64,000 nucleotides of DNA from Streptomyces aurantiogriseus (GCF_014649375.1 NZ_BMSX01000007.1:186001-250000), one strand, 5' to 3'. Positions 50,240 through 58,327 are shown, counted from the stretch's first letter. Program-made: numbers and translations. Notes: generated from the sequence alone by a model not told the origin.

Positions 50240-51670
50240 TCAGACTCCAGCGGGCGTACGGGTCTCGGCGTCGGACAGGTCGGCCGGGGAGGCCAGGTGG
50301 CCCAGGACCGCGGTGGCCGCCGCGACCTGCGGCGACACCAGGTGCGTACGACCGCCCTTGCCCTGCCGGCCCTCGAAGTTGCGGTTGGAGGTGGACGCGG
50401 AGCGCTCACCCGGGGCCAGCTGGTCGGGGTTCATGCCCAGACACATCGAGCAGCCCGCATGCCGCCACTCGGCACCGGCCTCCTTGAAGACGACGTCCAG
50501 CCCCTCGGAGACGGCCTGCAGACCCACGCGCGCGGAGCCGGGGACGACCAGCATCCGTACGCCGTCGGCGACTTTGCGGTCCTTCACGATCTCGGCGGCG
50601 GCCCGCAGGTCCTCGATACGGCCGTTGGTGCAGGAGCCTACGAAGACGGTGTCCACCTTGATGGAGCGCAGCGGCTGCCCGGCCTCCAACCCCATGTATT
50701 CCAGGGCCTTTTCGGCGGCGAGACGCTCCGAAGCGTCTTCGTACGAAGCAGGGTCGGGGACGTGCGCCGAAAGCGGCGCGCCCTGGCCGGGGTTGGTGCC
50801 CCAGGTGACGAACGGCGACAGTTCGGCGGCCTCGATGACGACCTCGGCGTCGAACTCGGCGTCCTCGTCGGTCTTCAGCGTCTTCCAGTACGCGACGGCC
50901 GCGTCCCAGTCCTCGCCCTGGGGGGCGTGCGGGCGGCCCTTGAGGTACTCGAAGGTGGTCTCGTCGGGGGCGATCATGCCCGCGCGGGCGCCGGCCTCGA
51001 TCGACATGTTGCAGATGGTCATCCGGGCCTCCATCGAGAGCTTCTCGATGGCGGAGCCGCGGTACTCCAGGACGTAGCCCTGACCGCCACCCGTACCGAT
51101 CTTGGCGATGATCGCCAGGATCAGGTCCTTGGCGGTGACGCCGTCGGGCAGTTCGCCGTTGACGGTGATGGCCATGGTCTTCGGGCGGACCAGCGGCAGC
51201 GTCTGGGTGGCCAGCACGTGCTCGACCTGGGAGGTGCCGATGCCGAAGGCCAGACCGCCGAAAGCGCCGTGCGTGGAGGTGTGCGAGTCGCCGCAGACGA
51301 CGGTCATACCGGGCTGGGTCAGACCCAGCTGCGGGCCTACGACGTGCACGACGCCCTGTTCGACGTCGCCCAGCGGGTGCAGCCGGACGCCGAACTCTGC
51401 GCAGTTCTTGCGCAGGGTCTCCAGCTGGGCGCGGGAGACGGGGTCGGCGATGGGCTTGTCGATGTCGAGGGTCGGGGTGTTGTGGTCCTCGGTGGCGATG
51501 GTGAGGTCGAGGCGGCGCACCTGGCGGCCGCTCTTGCGGAGGCCGTCGAAGGCCTGCGGGCTGGTCACCTCGTGCAGCAGGTGCAGATCGATGAAGAGGA
51601 GGTCGGGCTCGCCCTCGGCGCGCCGGACGACGTGGTCGTCCCAGACCTTCTCCGCGAGTGTCCTACCCAT
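50240..51670 (-). CDS. leuC: 3-isopropylmalate dehydratase large subunit LeuC
   Basis: This 476-residue aconitase-family Fe-S enzyme has CGDSHTSTHGAFGGLAFGIG, TVFVGSCTNGR and AGCSMCLGMN, which provide the three [4Fe-4S] cysteines. ATG at 51670 begins MGRTLAEKVWDDHVV. It is first in leuCD and divergent from ndgR, and its expression should depend on NdgR binding at 51839-51859. No T-box or leader peptide with Leu codons was seen in the 180-bp leader. Confidence 0.97.
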   Translation of the reverse strand: MGRTLAEKVWDDHVVRRAEGEPDLLFIDLHLLHEVTSPQAFDGLRKSGRQVRRLDLTIATEDHNTPTLDIDKPIADPVSRAQLETLRKNCAEFGVRLHPLGDVEQGVVHVVGPQLGLTQPGMTVVCGDSHTSTHGAFGGLAFGIGTSQVEHVLATQTLPLVRPKTMAITVNGELPDGVTAKDLILAIIAKIGTGGGQGYVLEYRGSAIEKLSMEARMTICNMSIEAGARAGMIAPDETTFEYLKGRPHAPQGEDWDAAVAYWKTLKTDEDAEFDAEVVIEAAELSPFVTWGTNPGQGAPLSAHVPDPASYEDASERLAAEKALEYMGLEAGQPLRSIKVDTVFVGSCTNGRIEDLRAAAEIVKDRKVADGVRMLVVPGSARVGLQAVSEGLDVVFKEAGAEWRHAGCSMCLGMNPDQLAPGERSASTSNRNFEGRQGKGGRTHLVSPQVAAATAVLGHLASPADLSDAETRTPAGV

Positions 51671-51838
51671 CGCTTTCCCTTCGGCCGGCAAGCGTCCACC
51701 GGCCCAACTAGAGATCTTGAGGAGGCGGCTGCCGCCCACGCCCCTTGTCCGGGCGCCCGCCGCCGGGCCCGTTTCGTTCCGCGGGCCGCTGTGCCTTCGT
51801 GACATCCAGGGTGGCGCGTTCCACGGAAAATTGAACTT

Positions 51839-51859
51839 GCGTTTCACAGAGTGAGACGC
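51839..51859. promoter_or_regulatory. Putative NdgR operator
   Basis: GCGTTTCAC (51839-51847), AGA, GTGAGACGC (51851-51859) is a 9-bp-arm inverted repeat with one mismatch. It lies 13 bp before the ndgR start and 170 bp from leuC. NdgR of S. coelicolor is known to bind upstream of leuC and its own gene, so this is its likely site. Confidence 0.7.
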
Positions 51860-51871
51860 GAGTATCGTTGC

Positions 51872-52588
51872 ATGGACAACAGTAGCGGCGTCGGCGTCCT
51901 GGACAAGGCAGCCCTTGTCCTGAGCGCCCTGGAGTCCGGTCCGGCCACCCTCGCGGGCTTGGTCGCGGCGACCGGACTGGCACGACCCACGGCCCACCGG
52001 CTGGCCGTGGCTCTGGAACACCACCGTATGGTGGCGCGCGACATGCAGGGCCGTTTCATCCTCGGCCCGCGCCTGGCAGAACTGGCCGCGGCCGCCGGCG
52101 AGGACCGTCTCCTCGCGACCGCCGGCCCGGTGCTCACCCACCTCCGTGACGTCACGGGCGAGAGCGCTCAGCTCTACCGCCGCCAGGGCGACATGCGCAT
52201 CTGCGTCGCCGCGGCGGAACGCCTGTCCGGCCTTCGGGACACGGTCCCGGTCGGTTCTACGCTCACGATGAAGGCGGGCTCCTCGGCGCAGATCCTCATG
52301 GCCTGGGAAGAGCCCGAGCGCCTCCACCGCGGCCTCCAGGGCGCCCGCTTCACCGCGACGGCCCTGTCGGGCGTACGACGCCGGGGCTGGGCCCAGTCCA
52401 TCGGCGAACGCGAGCCGGGTGTCGCATCCGTCTCCGCTCCCGTCCGCGGCCCCTCCAACCGCGTGGTGGCCGCCGTCTCGGTCTCCGGCCCCATCGAGCG
52501 CCTGACCCGTCACCCGGGCCGTATGCACGCCCAGGCGGTCATCGACGCGGCGGCCCGCCTGTCGGAGGCGCTGCGCCGTACGGGCTGA
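51872..52588 (+). CDS. ndgR: IclR-family regulator NdgR
   Basis: NdgR controls leucine and other amino-acid genes and influences antibiotic production in Streptomyces. The 238-residue protein has an N-terminal winged HTH (AALVLSALESGPATLAGLVA, ATGLARPTAHRLAVALEHH) and a C-terminal IclR effector domain (LRDTVPVGSTLTMKAGSSAQ, SVSAPVRGPSNRVVAAVSVS). ATG at 51872 gives the standard length. Divergent leuC and the palindrome between them support autoregulation and control of leuCD. Confidence 0.95.
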   Translation: MDNSSGVGVLDKAALVLSALESGPATLAGLVAATGLARPTAHRLAVALEHHRMVARDMQGRFILGPRLAELAAAAGEDRLLATAGPVLTHLRDVTGESAQLYRRQGDMRICVAAAERLSGLRDTVPVGSTLTMKAGSSAQILMAWEEPERLHRGLQGARFTATALSGVRRRGWAQSIGEREPGVASVSAPVRGPSNRVVAAVSVSGPIERLTRHPGRMHAQAVIDAAARLSEALRRTG

Positions 52589-52745
52589 CACCGGCGGGGA
52601 AAGGGCGGGCCTCAACGCCGCGGCAAGCTCTTTCCCGACCGGAAGGTCACCGGCCCGAAGAGGCGCGGACCTCTGTCAACCTGCGGCTCCGCCGCGTGGA
52701 CGCGAGTGACCACCACGGACCCGCACCCGGCAGACGTCAGATCCT

Positions 52746-53249
52746 TCACGGCGCGGACCGGTAGGCAAAGCGGTCCTTCGCGTACCGCCCCCGCCGCTCC
52801 AGGGGCACCTGCCCGTGCGCGGCCGCCAGGCCGAACGCCGGCATGTCCGCGTAGATCGCCTCATAAGACCCCTCGGGCACGACATACGTCTCGTGCCACA
52901 ACCCCACGTGCTGCCTCAGCTTCCCCGTCTTCTCCTTGCGGTTGAGGATCGCCCAGGCCTTCCGGTGGAACATGTCGGGCGACGTGGCGTACGCGTAGAG
53001 CTTCTCCTTGGACTCCCAGTACTGGACGACGTAGTAGGTCCGGGGGGAGGCGGTCAGCAGGACGTGGCCGAGCAGGCCGCGCTCGGGCGCCCTGCCCAGT
53101 TCCCGCAGCATCCGCGGCATCGCCAGGAACACCGGCACCCAGTGGTGGACCGCCCAGAAGTGGTTGATCCGCATGCCGATCAGCAGGACGACCACGTCCC
53201 CCTCGACTCCCGCCGTCGTGCGCCCCGCAGCCACCGGCTTCCCGAACAT
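52746..53249 (-). CDS. DUF4188-type protein
   Basis: This 167-residue protein has a ferredoxin-like/ABM-style domain with LIGMRINHFWAVHHWVPVFL, TYYVVQYWESKEKLYAYA and TGKLRQHVGLWHETYVVPEG, typical of DUF4188 (related to monooxygenase-like domains). Function unknown. It is divergent from a MerR regulator and the two starts share a 9-bp inverted repeat, so the MerR protein may control it. Confidence 0.8.
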   Translation of the reverse strand: MFGKPVAAGRTTAGVEGDVVVLLIGMRINHFWAVHHWVPVFLAMPRMLRELGRAPERGLLGHVLLTASPRTYYVVQYWESKEKLYAYATSPDMFHRKAWAILNRKEKTGKLRQHVGLWHETYVVPEGSYEAIYADMPAFGLAAAHGQVPLERRGRYAKDRFAYRSAP

Positions 53250-53272
53250 GGCTCCCCCTTACTTGGCTAGCA

Positions 53273-53305
53273 CCACTATCCGACCTGTTCGTGCTGGGAT
53301 AGTGG
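53273..53305. promoter_or_regulatory. Inverted repeat between DUF4188 and merR-type genes
   Basis: CCACTATCC (53273-53281) and GGATAGTGG (53297-53305) are perfect 9-bp arms separated by 15 bases. The site sits between divergent starts and is a good candidate for the MerR-family operator. Confidence 0.65.
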
Positions 53306-53330
53306 CGCCATCCAAGGAAAGGCGCAAGGG

Positions 53331-53975
53331 ATGCGGCTGGCGGACCTGAGCGAGCGCAGCGGTGTGTCCACCGCAACGATCAAGTACTACCTGCGCGAGG
53401 GCCTGTTGCCCCCGGGCCGCCAGGTCAATGCCACGACCGCTGAGTACGACGAGGGCCATCTGCGCCGGCTGCGGCTGGTGCGGGCACTGATCCAGGTGGG
53501 CCGGGTGCCGGTGGCGACCGCGCGGGAGGTGCTGGGGCACGTCGACGACGAGTCGCTCGGCCGCACGATCCGGCTCGGCGCGGCACTGTGGGCGCTGCCG
53601 CAGGAGCCGGAACCGGACGAGGAGGATCCGGCGGTGGTGGCCGCCCGCCGCGAGGTGGACGCACTGTTGGAGCGGCTGGGCTGGGAGACGGCCCGGGAGC
53701 TCGCGCCGCTCTCCCCCGTGCACCGTTCGCTGGTGGTGGCGGTGGCCACGCTGATCCGGCTCGGCTACCCGTGGGACGCCGAACTACTGTCGCCGTACGC
53801 GGAGTTGATGCACCAGGTGGCCGTCCGCGACCTCGACTTCATGGAGACGTACGCCTCGGAGGAGGAGAAGGTCGAGACGGCGGTCGCGGCGGCGGTGCTG
53901 TTCGAGCCGGTCCTGAAGGCGCTGCACCGACTGGCGCAGGAGGAGGAGTCGGCACGGCGGTACGGCATCGTGTGA
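53331..53975 (+). CDS. MerR-family transcriptional regulator
   Basis: This 214-residue regulator has the MerR HTH at its N-terminus: MRLADLSERSGVSTATIKYY, LREGLLPPGRQVNATTAEYD and RRLRLVRALIQVGRVPVATA. The C-terminal effector region is helical, without the Cys of metal sensors. ATG at 53331 is preceded by GGAAAGG. It is divergent from the DUF4188 gene and ends at a strong bidirectional terminator before the tRNA cluster. Confidence 0.93.
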   Translation: MRLADLSERSGVSTATIKYYLREGLLPPGRQVNATTAEYDEGHLRRLRLVRALIQVGRVPVATAREVLGHVDDESLGRTIRLGAALWALPQEPEPDEEDPAVVAARREVDALLERLGWETARELAPLSPVHRSLVVAVATLIRLGYPWDAELLSPYAELMHQVAVRDLDFMETYASEEEKVETAVAAAVLFEPVLKALHRLAQEEESARRYGIV

Positions 53976-53987
53976 GCGGCCGGAGAC

Positions 53988-54021
53988 GCCGAAGGGGCTC
54001 CCACCTGAGTGGAAGCCCCTT
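53988..54021. terminator. Bidirectional terminator between the MerR gene and tRNA cluster
   Basis: CGAAGGGGCT (53988-53997) with CCAC, loop CTGA, GTGG and AGCCCCTTCG (54012-54021) form a long stem with one bulge mismatch. It ends both the plus-strand regulator and the minus-strand tRNA operon. Confidence 0.85.
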
Positions 54022-54029
54022 CGTACTTG

Positions 54030-54102
54030 TACCCCCGACCGGATTCGAACCGGCGCTACCGCCTTGAGAGGGCGGCGTGCTAGGCCGCTACACAACGGGG
54101 GC
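54030..54102 (-). tRNA. tRNA-Glu (CTC)
   Basis: Read on the minus strand the 73-nt gene starts GCCCCCG and ends CGGGGGTA, with a T-loop GGTTCGAATCC and an anticodon loop CTCTCAA whose middle is CTC. CCA is not encoded. It is the last gene of the Gln-Glu-Glu-Gln-Glu cluster. Confidence 0.95.
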
Positions 54103-54130
54103 GTGGACTCTGCGTTTCCGCAGGCCCGAG

Positions 54131-54202
54131 CTGGTCTACCTGGACTCGAACCAAGACTAACTGAACCAGAATCAGTCGTGCTGCCAATTACACCATAGAC
54201 CA
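54131..54202 (-). tRNA. tRNA-Gln (CTG)
   Basis: The 72-nt minus-strand gene starts TGGTCTA and its 3' strand TAGACCA pairs perfectly, with discriminator G73, normal for tRNA-Gln. The anticodon arm CTGATTCTGGTTCAG gives anticodon CTG. The T-loop GGTTCGAGTCC is intact. Confidence 0.95.
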
Positions 54203-54222
54203 ATGTGGTTTAGACCAGTCAG

Positions 54223-54295
54223 TACCCCCGACCGGATTCGAACCGGCGCTACCGCCTTGAGAGGGCGGCGTGCTAGGCCGCTACACAACGGGGGC
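54223..54295 (-). tRNA. tRNA-Glu (CTC), second copy
   Basis: This 73-nt gene is identical in sequence to the copy at 54030-54102 as far as I can see, including acceptor stem GCCCCCG and anticodon CTC. It is the middle gene of the five-gene cluster. Confidence 0.95.
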
Positions 54296-54324
54296 CCTAG
54301 CGATCCCGAGTTGATCGAGATCAG

Positions 54325-54397
54325 TACCCCCGACCGGATTCGAACCGGCGCTACTGCCTTGAGAGGGCAGCGTGCTAGGCCGCTACACAACGGGGGC
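54325..54397 (-). tRNA. tRNA-Glu (CTC), third copy
   Basis: This copy differs from the others only by a compensated pair in the anticodon stem (CTGCC/GGCAG in place of CCGCC/GGCGG). The change of both strands keeps the stem paired, evidence that the gene is functional. Anticodon CTC. Confidence 0.95.
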
Positions 54398-54418
54398 TTT
54401 GCAGATGAGCTCTGCGAG

Positions 54419-54490
54419 CTGGCCTACCTGGACTCGAACCAAGACTAACTGAACCAGAATCAGTCGTGCTGCCAATTACACCATAGGCCA
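54419..54490 (-). tRNA. tRNA-Gln (CTG), second copy
   Basis: A 72-nt gene with anticodon CTG and discriminator G73. Its acceptor stem TGGCCTA/TAGGCCA differs from the other Gln copy (TGGTCTA/TAGACCA) by one compensated pair. It is the first gene of the minus-strand cluster. Confidence 0.95.
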
Positions 54491-54581
54491 CTGGAACGCA
54501 AGCCCCTTAGGGGATCTTGTTCTAGCTTGCTCCTCCGGGTTCCGGCCTCTCGGCCCGCTCCCCGGCGGCGCAGGAAGAACA

Positions 54582-55313
54582 TTACCTGAAGGTGGACTGC
54601 GCTCCAAAACGGGTATCCGCCATCAGGATCGCGGGCAGTTCGGCGAGGGTGGCGATCCGGTGGCGTCCGGACGGGAGGTCGACGGCGGCCGCGCCGCCGT
54701 AGCGGTCGATCCACACGGAGAGCAGGCCGGCGTCCGCGGCGCCCTGCCCGTCGATCTCCGGGTGGTCGCCGACGTACGCCACCTCGTGCGGGGGCAGGGC
54801 GAGAAACTCGCAGGCCGCGAGGAAGGCGGCGGCCTGCGGTTTGGAGACGCCGAGCTCGGCCGCGCACAGGATCGTCTCGAAGCGGTCGTGGACGCCGAGG
54901 AAGCGCAGCTTGCGGTCCTGGACGTGGATGCTGGAGTTGGAGAGCACCGCGTGGCGGTGGCTGGCCGCGAGGGCGTCCAGGACGGGCAGGACGTCCGGGA
55001 AGAGGGCCCAGGCGGCCTCGTAGTGACCGATGTAACGCTGGAACCAGGCATCCGCCTCGGCGTCGGTCATCTCCCGGTCCAGGAAGACCCGTACGCGGTC
55101 GCGGCGCTGGCCCTCGAACGTGGTCTCGCCCGCCGAGAAACGCGCCCACTGCTGGTCGGTGACTTCCCGCCAACGGGTGAGCGCTTCCTCCGGCCGGCCG
55201 TACCCGTCGAGCAGGCCTTCGGCCGCCAGGTGACTCCGCATGCCCTCGCGGTCCGCGGTCGTGTAGTCGAAGAGGGTGTCGTCCACGTCCCAGACCACGG
55301 CGCGAATGCTCAT
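54582..55313 (-). CDS. HAD-superfamily hydrolase
   Basis: This 243-residue HAD phosphatase has motif I VVWDVDDTLFDY with both Asp residues near the N-terminus, motif II HAVLSNSS, motif III Lys in GVSKPQAAAF and motif IV VAYVGDHPEIDGQGAADAG. The substrate is unknown. ATG at 55313 begins MSIRAVVWDVDD. It is divergent from the RelE-like gene. Confidence 0.92.
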   Translation of the reverse strand: MSIRAVVWDVDDTLFDYTTADREGMRSHLAAEGLLDGYGRPEEALTRWREVTDQQWARFSAGETTFEGQRRDRVRVFLDREMTDAEADAWFQRYIGHYEAAWALFPDVLPVLDALAASHRHAVLSNSSIHVQDRKLRFLGVHDRFETILCAAELGVSKPQAAAFLAACEFLALPPHEVAYVGDHPEIDGQGAADAGLLSVWIDRYGGAAAVDLPSGRHRIATLAELPAILMADTRFGAQSTFR

Positions 55314-55401
55314 GGTCAGACGGTAACGCGGGGGTGCGGACCGCGTCCGGCGTTCGCGACGGCCGGGAGGGGGCGCGGTGTGGGCTGGCACGCTGCTGTC
55401 C

Positions 55402-55686
55402 ATGACCGAGTACCGCGTCCAGTTCACCGTTGAGGCCCGCGCGACGTACGACGCCCTGCCCGGAGAGCGACGTACCCAGTTGGACAGGGCCGTTCGCCTA
55501 CTGGCCCGCGATCCGTTCCGCAAGACCTCGACCGCGCAGCTCGGCCCCGACGAGCATCTGCGCAAGGCCTACGTGGCCCCTGGCGTGATGCTCGAATACA
55601 TGGTGGCAGGGGCGATCTTGGTCGTCGTCCTGGTGGAGATCTTCGAAGAGAGCGCCTACCTGATCGACGAGAACGACGCCGTCTGA
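55402..55686 (+). CDS. RelE/ParE-superfamily toxin-like protein without an antitoxin
   Basis: This 94-residue protein has the RelE fold layout: YRVQFTVEARATYDALPGER, LDRAVRLLARDPFRKTSTAQ, and a C-terminal LVVVLVEIFEESAYLID strand. Toxins of this fold cleave mRNA or poison gyrase. Neither side encodes an antitoxin: upstream is the HAD gene, downstream gltX. It could be an inactive orphan or work with a distant antitoxin. ATG at 55402 was chosen over the upstream frame. Confidence 0.75.
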   Translation: MTEYRVQFTVEARATYDALPGERRTQLDRAVRLLARDPFRKTSTAQLGPDEHLRKAYVAPGVMLEYMVAGAILVVVLVEIFEESAYLIDENDAV

Positions 55687-55695
55687 ACGAACGCC

Positions 55696-55731
55696 GAGGG
55701 GCGGCAGCCGGTGACCCGGTCGCCGCCCCTC
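55696..55731. terminator. Bidirectional terminator between the RelE-like gene and gltX
   Basis: GAGGGGCGGC (55696-55705) and GCCGCCCCTC (55722-55731) form a perfect 10-bp stem, and the loop holds a smaller CCGG/CCGG hairpin. It lies between convergent stops. Confidence 0.8.
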
Positions 55732-55744
55732 ACGCGTGTGTGCG

Positions 55745-57229
55745 TTACGCCGCCAGCTTCGCCAGTGCCGCGTCGATGCGGGCCAGCGTCTTCTCCTTGC
55801 CCAGGATCTCCAGGGACTCGAAGAGGGGGAGGCCGACCGTGCGGCCGGTGACGGCCACGCGGACGGGGGCCTGGGCCTTGCCGAGCTTGAGGCCGTGGGC
55901 CTCGCCGGCGGCGAGGACGGCCCCCTTGAGGGACTCCGGATTCGCCCAGTCGGCCGCGTCCAGCTGCTCGCGGGCCGTGCGCAGAAGGGCGTCGGAGCCC
56001 TCCTTCATCGCCTTCGTCCAGCTCGCCTCGTCGAAGACCGGCTCGGGGAGGAAGAGGAAGTCGACGTTGTCGGTGATCTCGGAGAGGACCTTGAGGCGGG
56101 TCTGGGCGTGGGGGGCGATCGCCTGCCACTTGGTCTCGTCGAAGTCCTCCGGCGCCCAGGGGGCGAACGGGGCCTTCAGCCAGGGGCGGCAGCGCTCCGT
56201 GAAGTCCTTCGCGTCCAGCAGGCGGATGTGGTCGCCGTTGATGGCCTCGCACTTCTTGAGGTCGAAGCGGGCCGGGTTGGGGTTGACGTCCGCGATGTCG
56301 AAGGCCGCGACCATCTGGTCCATCGTGAAGATGTCCTGGTCGGCGGAGAGCGACCAGCCCAGCAGGGACAGGTAGTTGAGCAGGCCCTCCGGGAGGAAGC
56401 CGCGCTCCCGGTAGAGGTTCAGGCTCGACTGCGGGTCGCGCTTCGAGAGCTTCTTGTTGCCCTCGCCCATCACGTACGGCAGGTGACCGAACTGCGGGAC
56501 CCGCTGCGCGATGCCGAGCTCGGTCAGCGCCTTGTAGAGGGCGATCTGGCGCGGCGTCGAGGAGAGCAGGTCCTCGCCGCGCAGGACGTGGGTGATCTCC
56601 ATCAAGGCGTCGTCGACCGGGTTGACGAGCGTGTAGAGCGGGGCGCCGTTGGCGCGGACGATGCCGTAGTCCGGGACGTTCTCCGGGGTGAAGGTCAGTT
56701 CGCCGCGGACCAGGTCCGTGAAGGTGATCGTCTCGTCGGGCATGCGGAAGCGGACGATGGGCTCGCGGCCCTCGGCCTGGTACTGCTCCACCTGCTCGGC
56801 GCTCAGGTCGCGGCAGTGGCCGTCGTAGCCGGAGGGCTTGCCGGCGGCGCGGGCGGCCTCACGGCGGGTGTCCAGCTCCTCCTGGGAGCAGTAGCAGTGG
56901 TAGGCGTGGCCGGCGTCCAGGAGCTTGGCCGCGACGTCCTTGTAGAGGTCCATGCGCTGCGACTGGCGGTACGGCGCGTGGGGACCGCCGATCTCGGGGC
57001 CCTCGTCCCAGTCGAAGCCCAGCCAGCGCATCGAGTCGAGGAGCTGCTCGTAGGACTCCTCGGAGTCGCGGGCCGCGTCGGTGTCCTCGATGCGGAAGAC
57101 CAGGGTGCCCTGGTGGTGCCGGGCGAACGCCCAGTTGAACAGGGCGGTGCGGACCAGGCCCACATGGGGGTTACCGGTGGGCGAGGGGCAGAAACGGACG
57201 CGTACGGGGGAGCCGGATGCGCTAGCCAC
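55745..57229 (-). CDS. gltX: Glutamyl-tRNA synthetase
   Basis: GltX charges tRNA-Glu (and, in organisms using transamidation, tRNA-Gln). The 494-residue class I synthetase has the HIGH-type motif FCPSPTGNPHVGLVRTALFN and the KMSKS-type motif KLSKRDPQ. GTG at 57229 starts inside the fumarylacetoacetate-hydrolase stop region (8-bp overlap), implying coupling; TTG at 57238 is an alternative. The tRNA-Glu and tRNA-Gln genes it serves are less than 1.7 kb away. Confidence 0.96.
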   Translation of the reverse strand: MASASGSPVRVRFCPSPTGNPHVGLVRTALFNWAFARHHQGTLVFRIEDTDAARDSEESYEQLLDSMRWLGFDWDEGPEIGGPHAPYRQSQRMDLYKDVAAKLLDAGHAYHCYCSQEELDTRREAARAAGKPSGYDGHCRDLSAEQVEQYQAEGREPIVRFRMPDETITFTDLVRGELTFTPENVPDYGIVRANGAPLYTLVNPVDDALMEITHVLRGEDLLSSTPRQIALYKALTELGIAQRVPQFGHLPYVMGEGNKKLSKRDPQSSLNLYRERGFLPEGLLNYLSLLGWSLSADQDIFTMDQMVAAFDIADVNPNPARFDLKKCEAINGDHIRLLDAKDFTERCRPWLKAPFAPWAPEDFDETKWQAIAPHAQTRLKVLSEITDNVDFLFLPEPVFDEASWTKAMKEGSDALLRTAREQLDAADWANPESLKGAVLAAGEAHGLKLGKAQAPVRVAVTGRTVGLPLFESLEILGKEKTLARIDAALAKLAA

Positions 57230-57998
57230 GCTTGACAACCTTGTTGGTGAGAGTGCCGATGCCTTCGATGGTGACGGCGACCTCGTCGCCGACAGCCAGG
57301 GGGCCGACCCCTGCCGGGGTGCCCGTGAGGATCACGTCGCCGGGGAGCAGCGTCATGGCCTCGGTGATGTTGACGATCAGGTCCTCGATGGAGTGGATCA
57401 TCTCGCTGGTGCGGCCGAGCTGGCGCTGCCGGCCGTTGACCGTGAGCTGGATGGTGAGGTCGCTCGGGTCGAGGTCGGTCTCCACCCAGGGGCCGAGCGG
57501 GCAGGAGGAGTCGAAGCCCTTGGCCCGCACCCACTGCTTCTCGCGCTTCTGGACGTCCCGCGCGGTGATGTCGTTCGCGCAGGTGTAGCCGAAGATCACG
57601 TCCTTGACGCGCTCCCGCGGGACCTCGCGGCACATGCGGCCGATGACCACGGCGAGCTCTGCCTCGTGGTGGAGGTCCTCGGAGAAGGGCGGGTACTGGA
57701 TGTCGTCCCCGGGGCCGATCACGGAGGTGGAGGGCTTGAAGAAGGCGAACGGGGCGTCGGGCACCTCGTTGCCGAGTTCGCGCGCGTGCTCGGCGTAGTT
57801 GCGGCCGAAGGCCACGACCTTGTTGGGGAGCACGGGCGGGAGCAGCCGGACCTTGCTCAGCGGCACCTTCGTACCGGAGAGCTCGTGTTCCGCGAACGGG
57901 ATGCCCTTGATGATGTCGAGGACGAGCTCGTCCGGCTTGTCGCCCTCGACCGCGCCGAAGGCGACGTTCCCGTCGATGGAGAACCTGGCGATGCGCAC
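57222..57998 (-). CDS. Fumarylacetoacetate hydrolase family protein
   Basis: This 258-residue FAH-family protein has the metal and catalytic motifs: FGRNYAEHARELG, HHEAELAVVIGR, IFGYTCANDITARDVQ, KGFDSSCPLGPWV, TVNGRQRQLGRTSEMI and ILTGTPAGVGPL. Members hydrolyse or decarboxylate beta-diketo acids; the exact substrate is unclear. GTG at 57998 is the start. It is coupled to gltX, an association conserved in Streptomyces. Confidence 0.92.
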   Translation of the reverse strand: MRIARFSIDGNVAFGAVEGDKPDELVLDIIKGIPFAEHELSGTKVPLSKVRLLPPVLPNKVVAFGRNYAEHARELGNEVPDAPFAFFKPSTSVIGPGDDIQYPPFSEDLHHEAELAVVIGRMCREVPRERVKDVIFGYTCANDITARDVQKREKQWVRAKGFDSSCPLGPWVETDLDPSDLTIQLTVNGRQRQLGRTSEMIHSIEDLIVNITEAMTLLPGDVILTGTPAGVGPLAVGDEVAVTIEGIGTLTNKVVKRG

Positions 57999-58054
57999 GG
58001 GTTGGTTGGCCCCTTGCTGAGCTGGCTGGAGTGTGACGCTCCAGGCTAACGCGG

Positions 58055-58082
58055 AAGGGCGCCCCCGGCCGGGGACGCCCTT
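58055..58082. terminator. Hairpin after the small peptide gene
   Basis: AAGGGCG (58055-58061) and CGCCCTT (58076-58082) enclose CCCC/GGGG pairs. It lies between the small peptide gene and the FAH-family gene, both on the minus strand. Confidence 0.65.
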
Positions 58083-58129
58083 GACATCCGTGGGCGGCCG
58101 CCTTGAGCATGCGGCGGCCGGCGCCCGTA

Positions 58130-58327
58130 CTACTCCGCGGAGGACGCGGCGAAGGCCCCTACGGGGACCTCGGTGAGGATGGTGCGCTTGGGGTTGGCAG
58201 TCTGGGCCGGCAGATCGACGGAGTGCTCCGGCTGCTCCGGGAGCGTCAGGTCGTCGGCGTCCTTGAGGTGCGCCAGCGTCGTGCGCTGCGGGTTGGCGAT
58301 CTTGTGGAACATCGTCGTCGTCTTCAC
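58130..58327 (-). CDS. Small protein with a duplicated ANPxRTxL motif
   Basis: This 65-residue protein (GTG at 58327; ATG at 58312 is an alternative) contains IANPQRTTLAHLKDADDLTL and a second, similar TANPKRTILTEVPVGAFAAS. It is short, hydrophilic and lacks a signal peptide or Cys. The repeat gives it the look of a peptide precursor or regulator, but no modification enzyme is nearby, so no function is assigned. Two hairpin-flanked ends suggest a stand-alone transcript. Confidence 0.6.
   Translation of the reverse strand: MKTTTMFHKIANPQRTTLAHLKDADDLTLPEQPEHSVDLPAQTANPKRTILTEVPVGAFAASSAE

Noticed and set aside
51671..51850. T-box or leucine leader peptide before leuC
   Set aside because: No run of Leu codons and no T-box sequence; NdgR control explains regulation.
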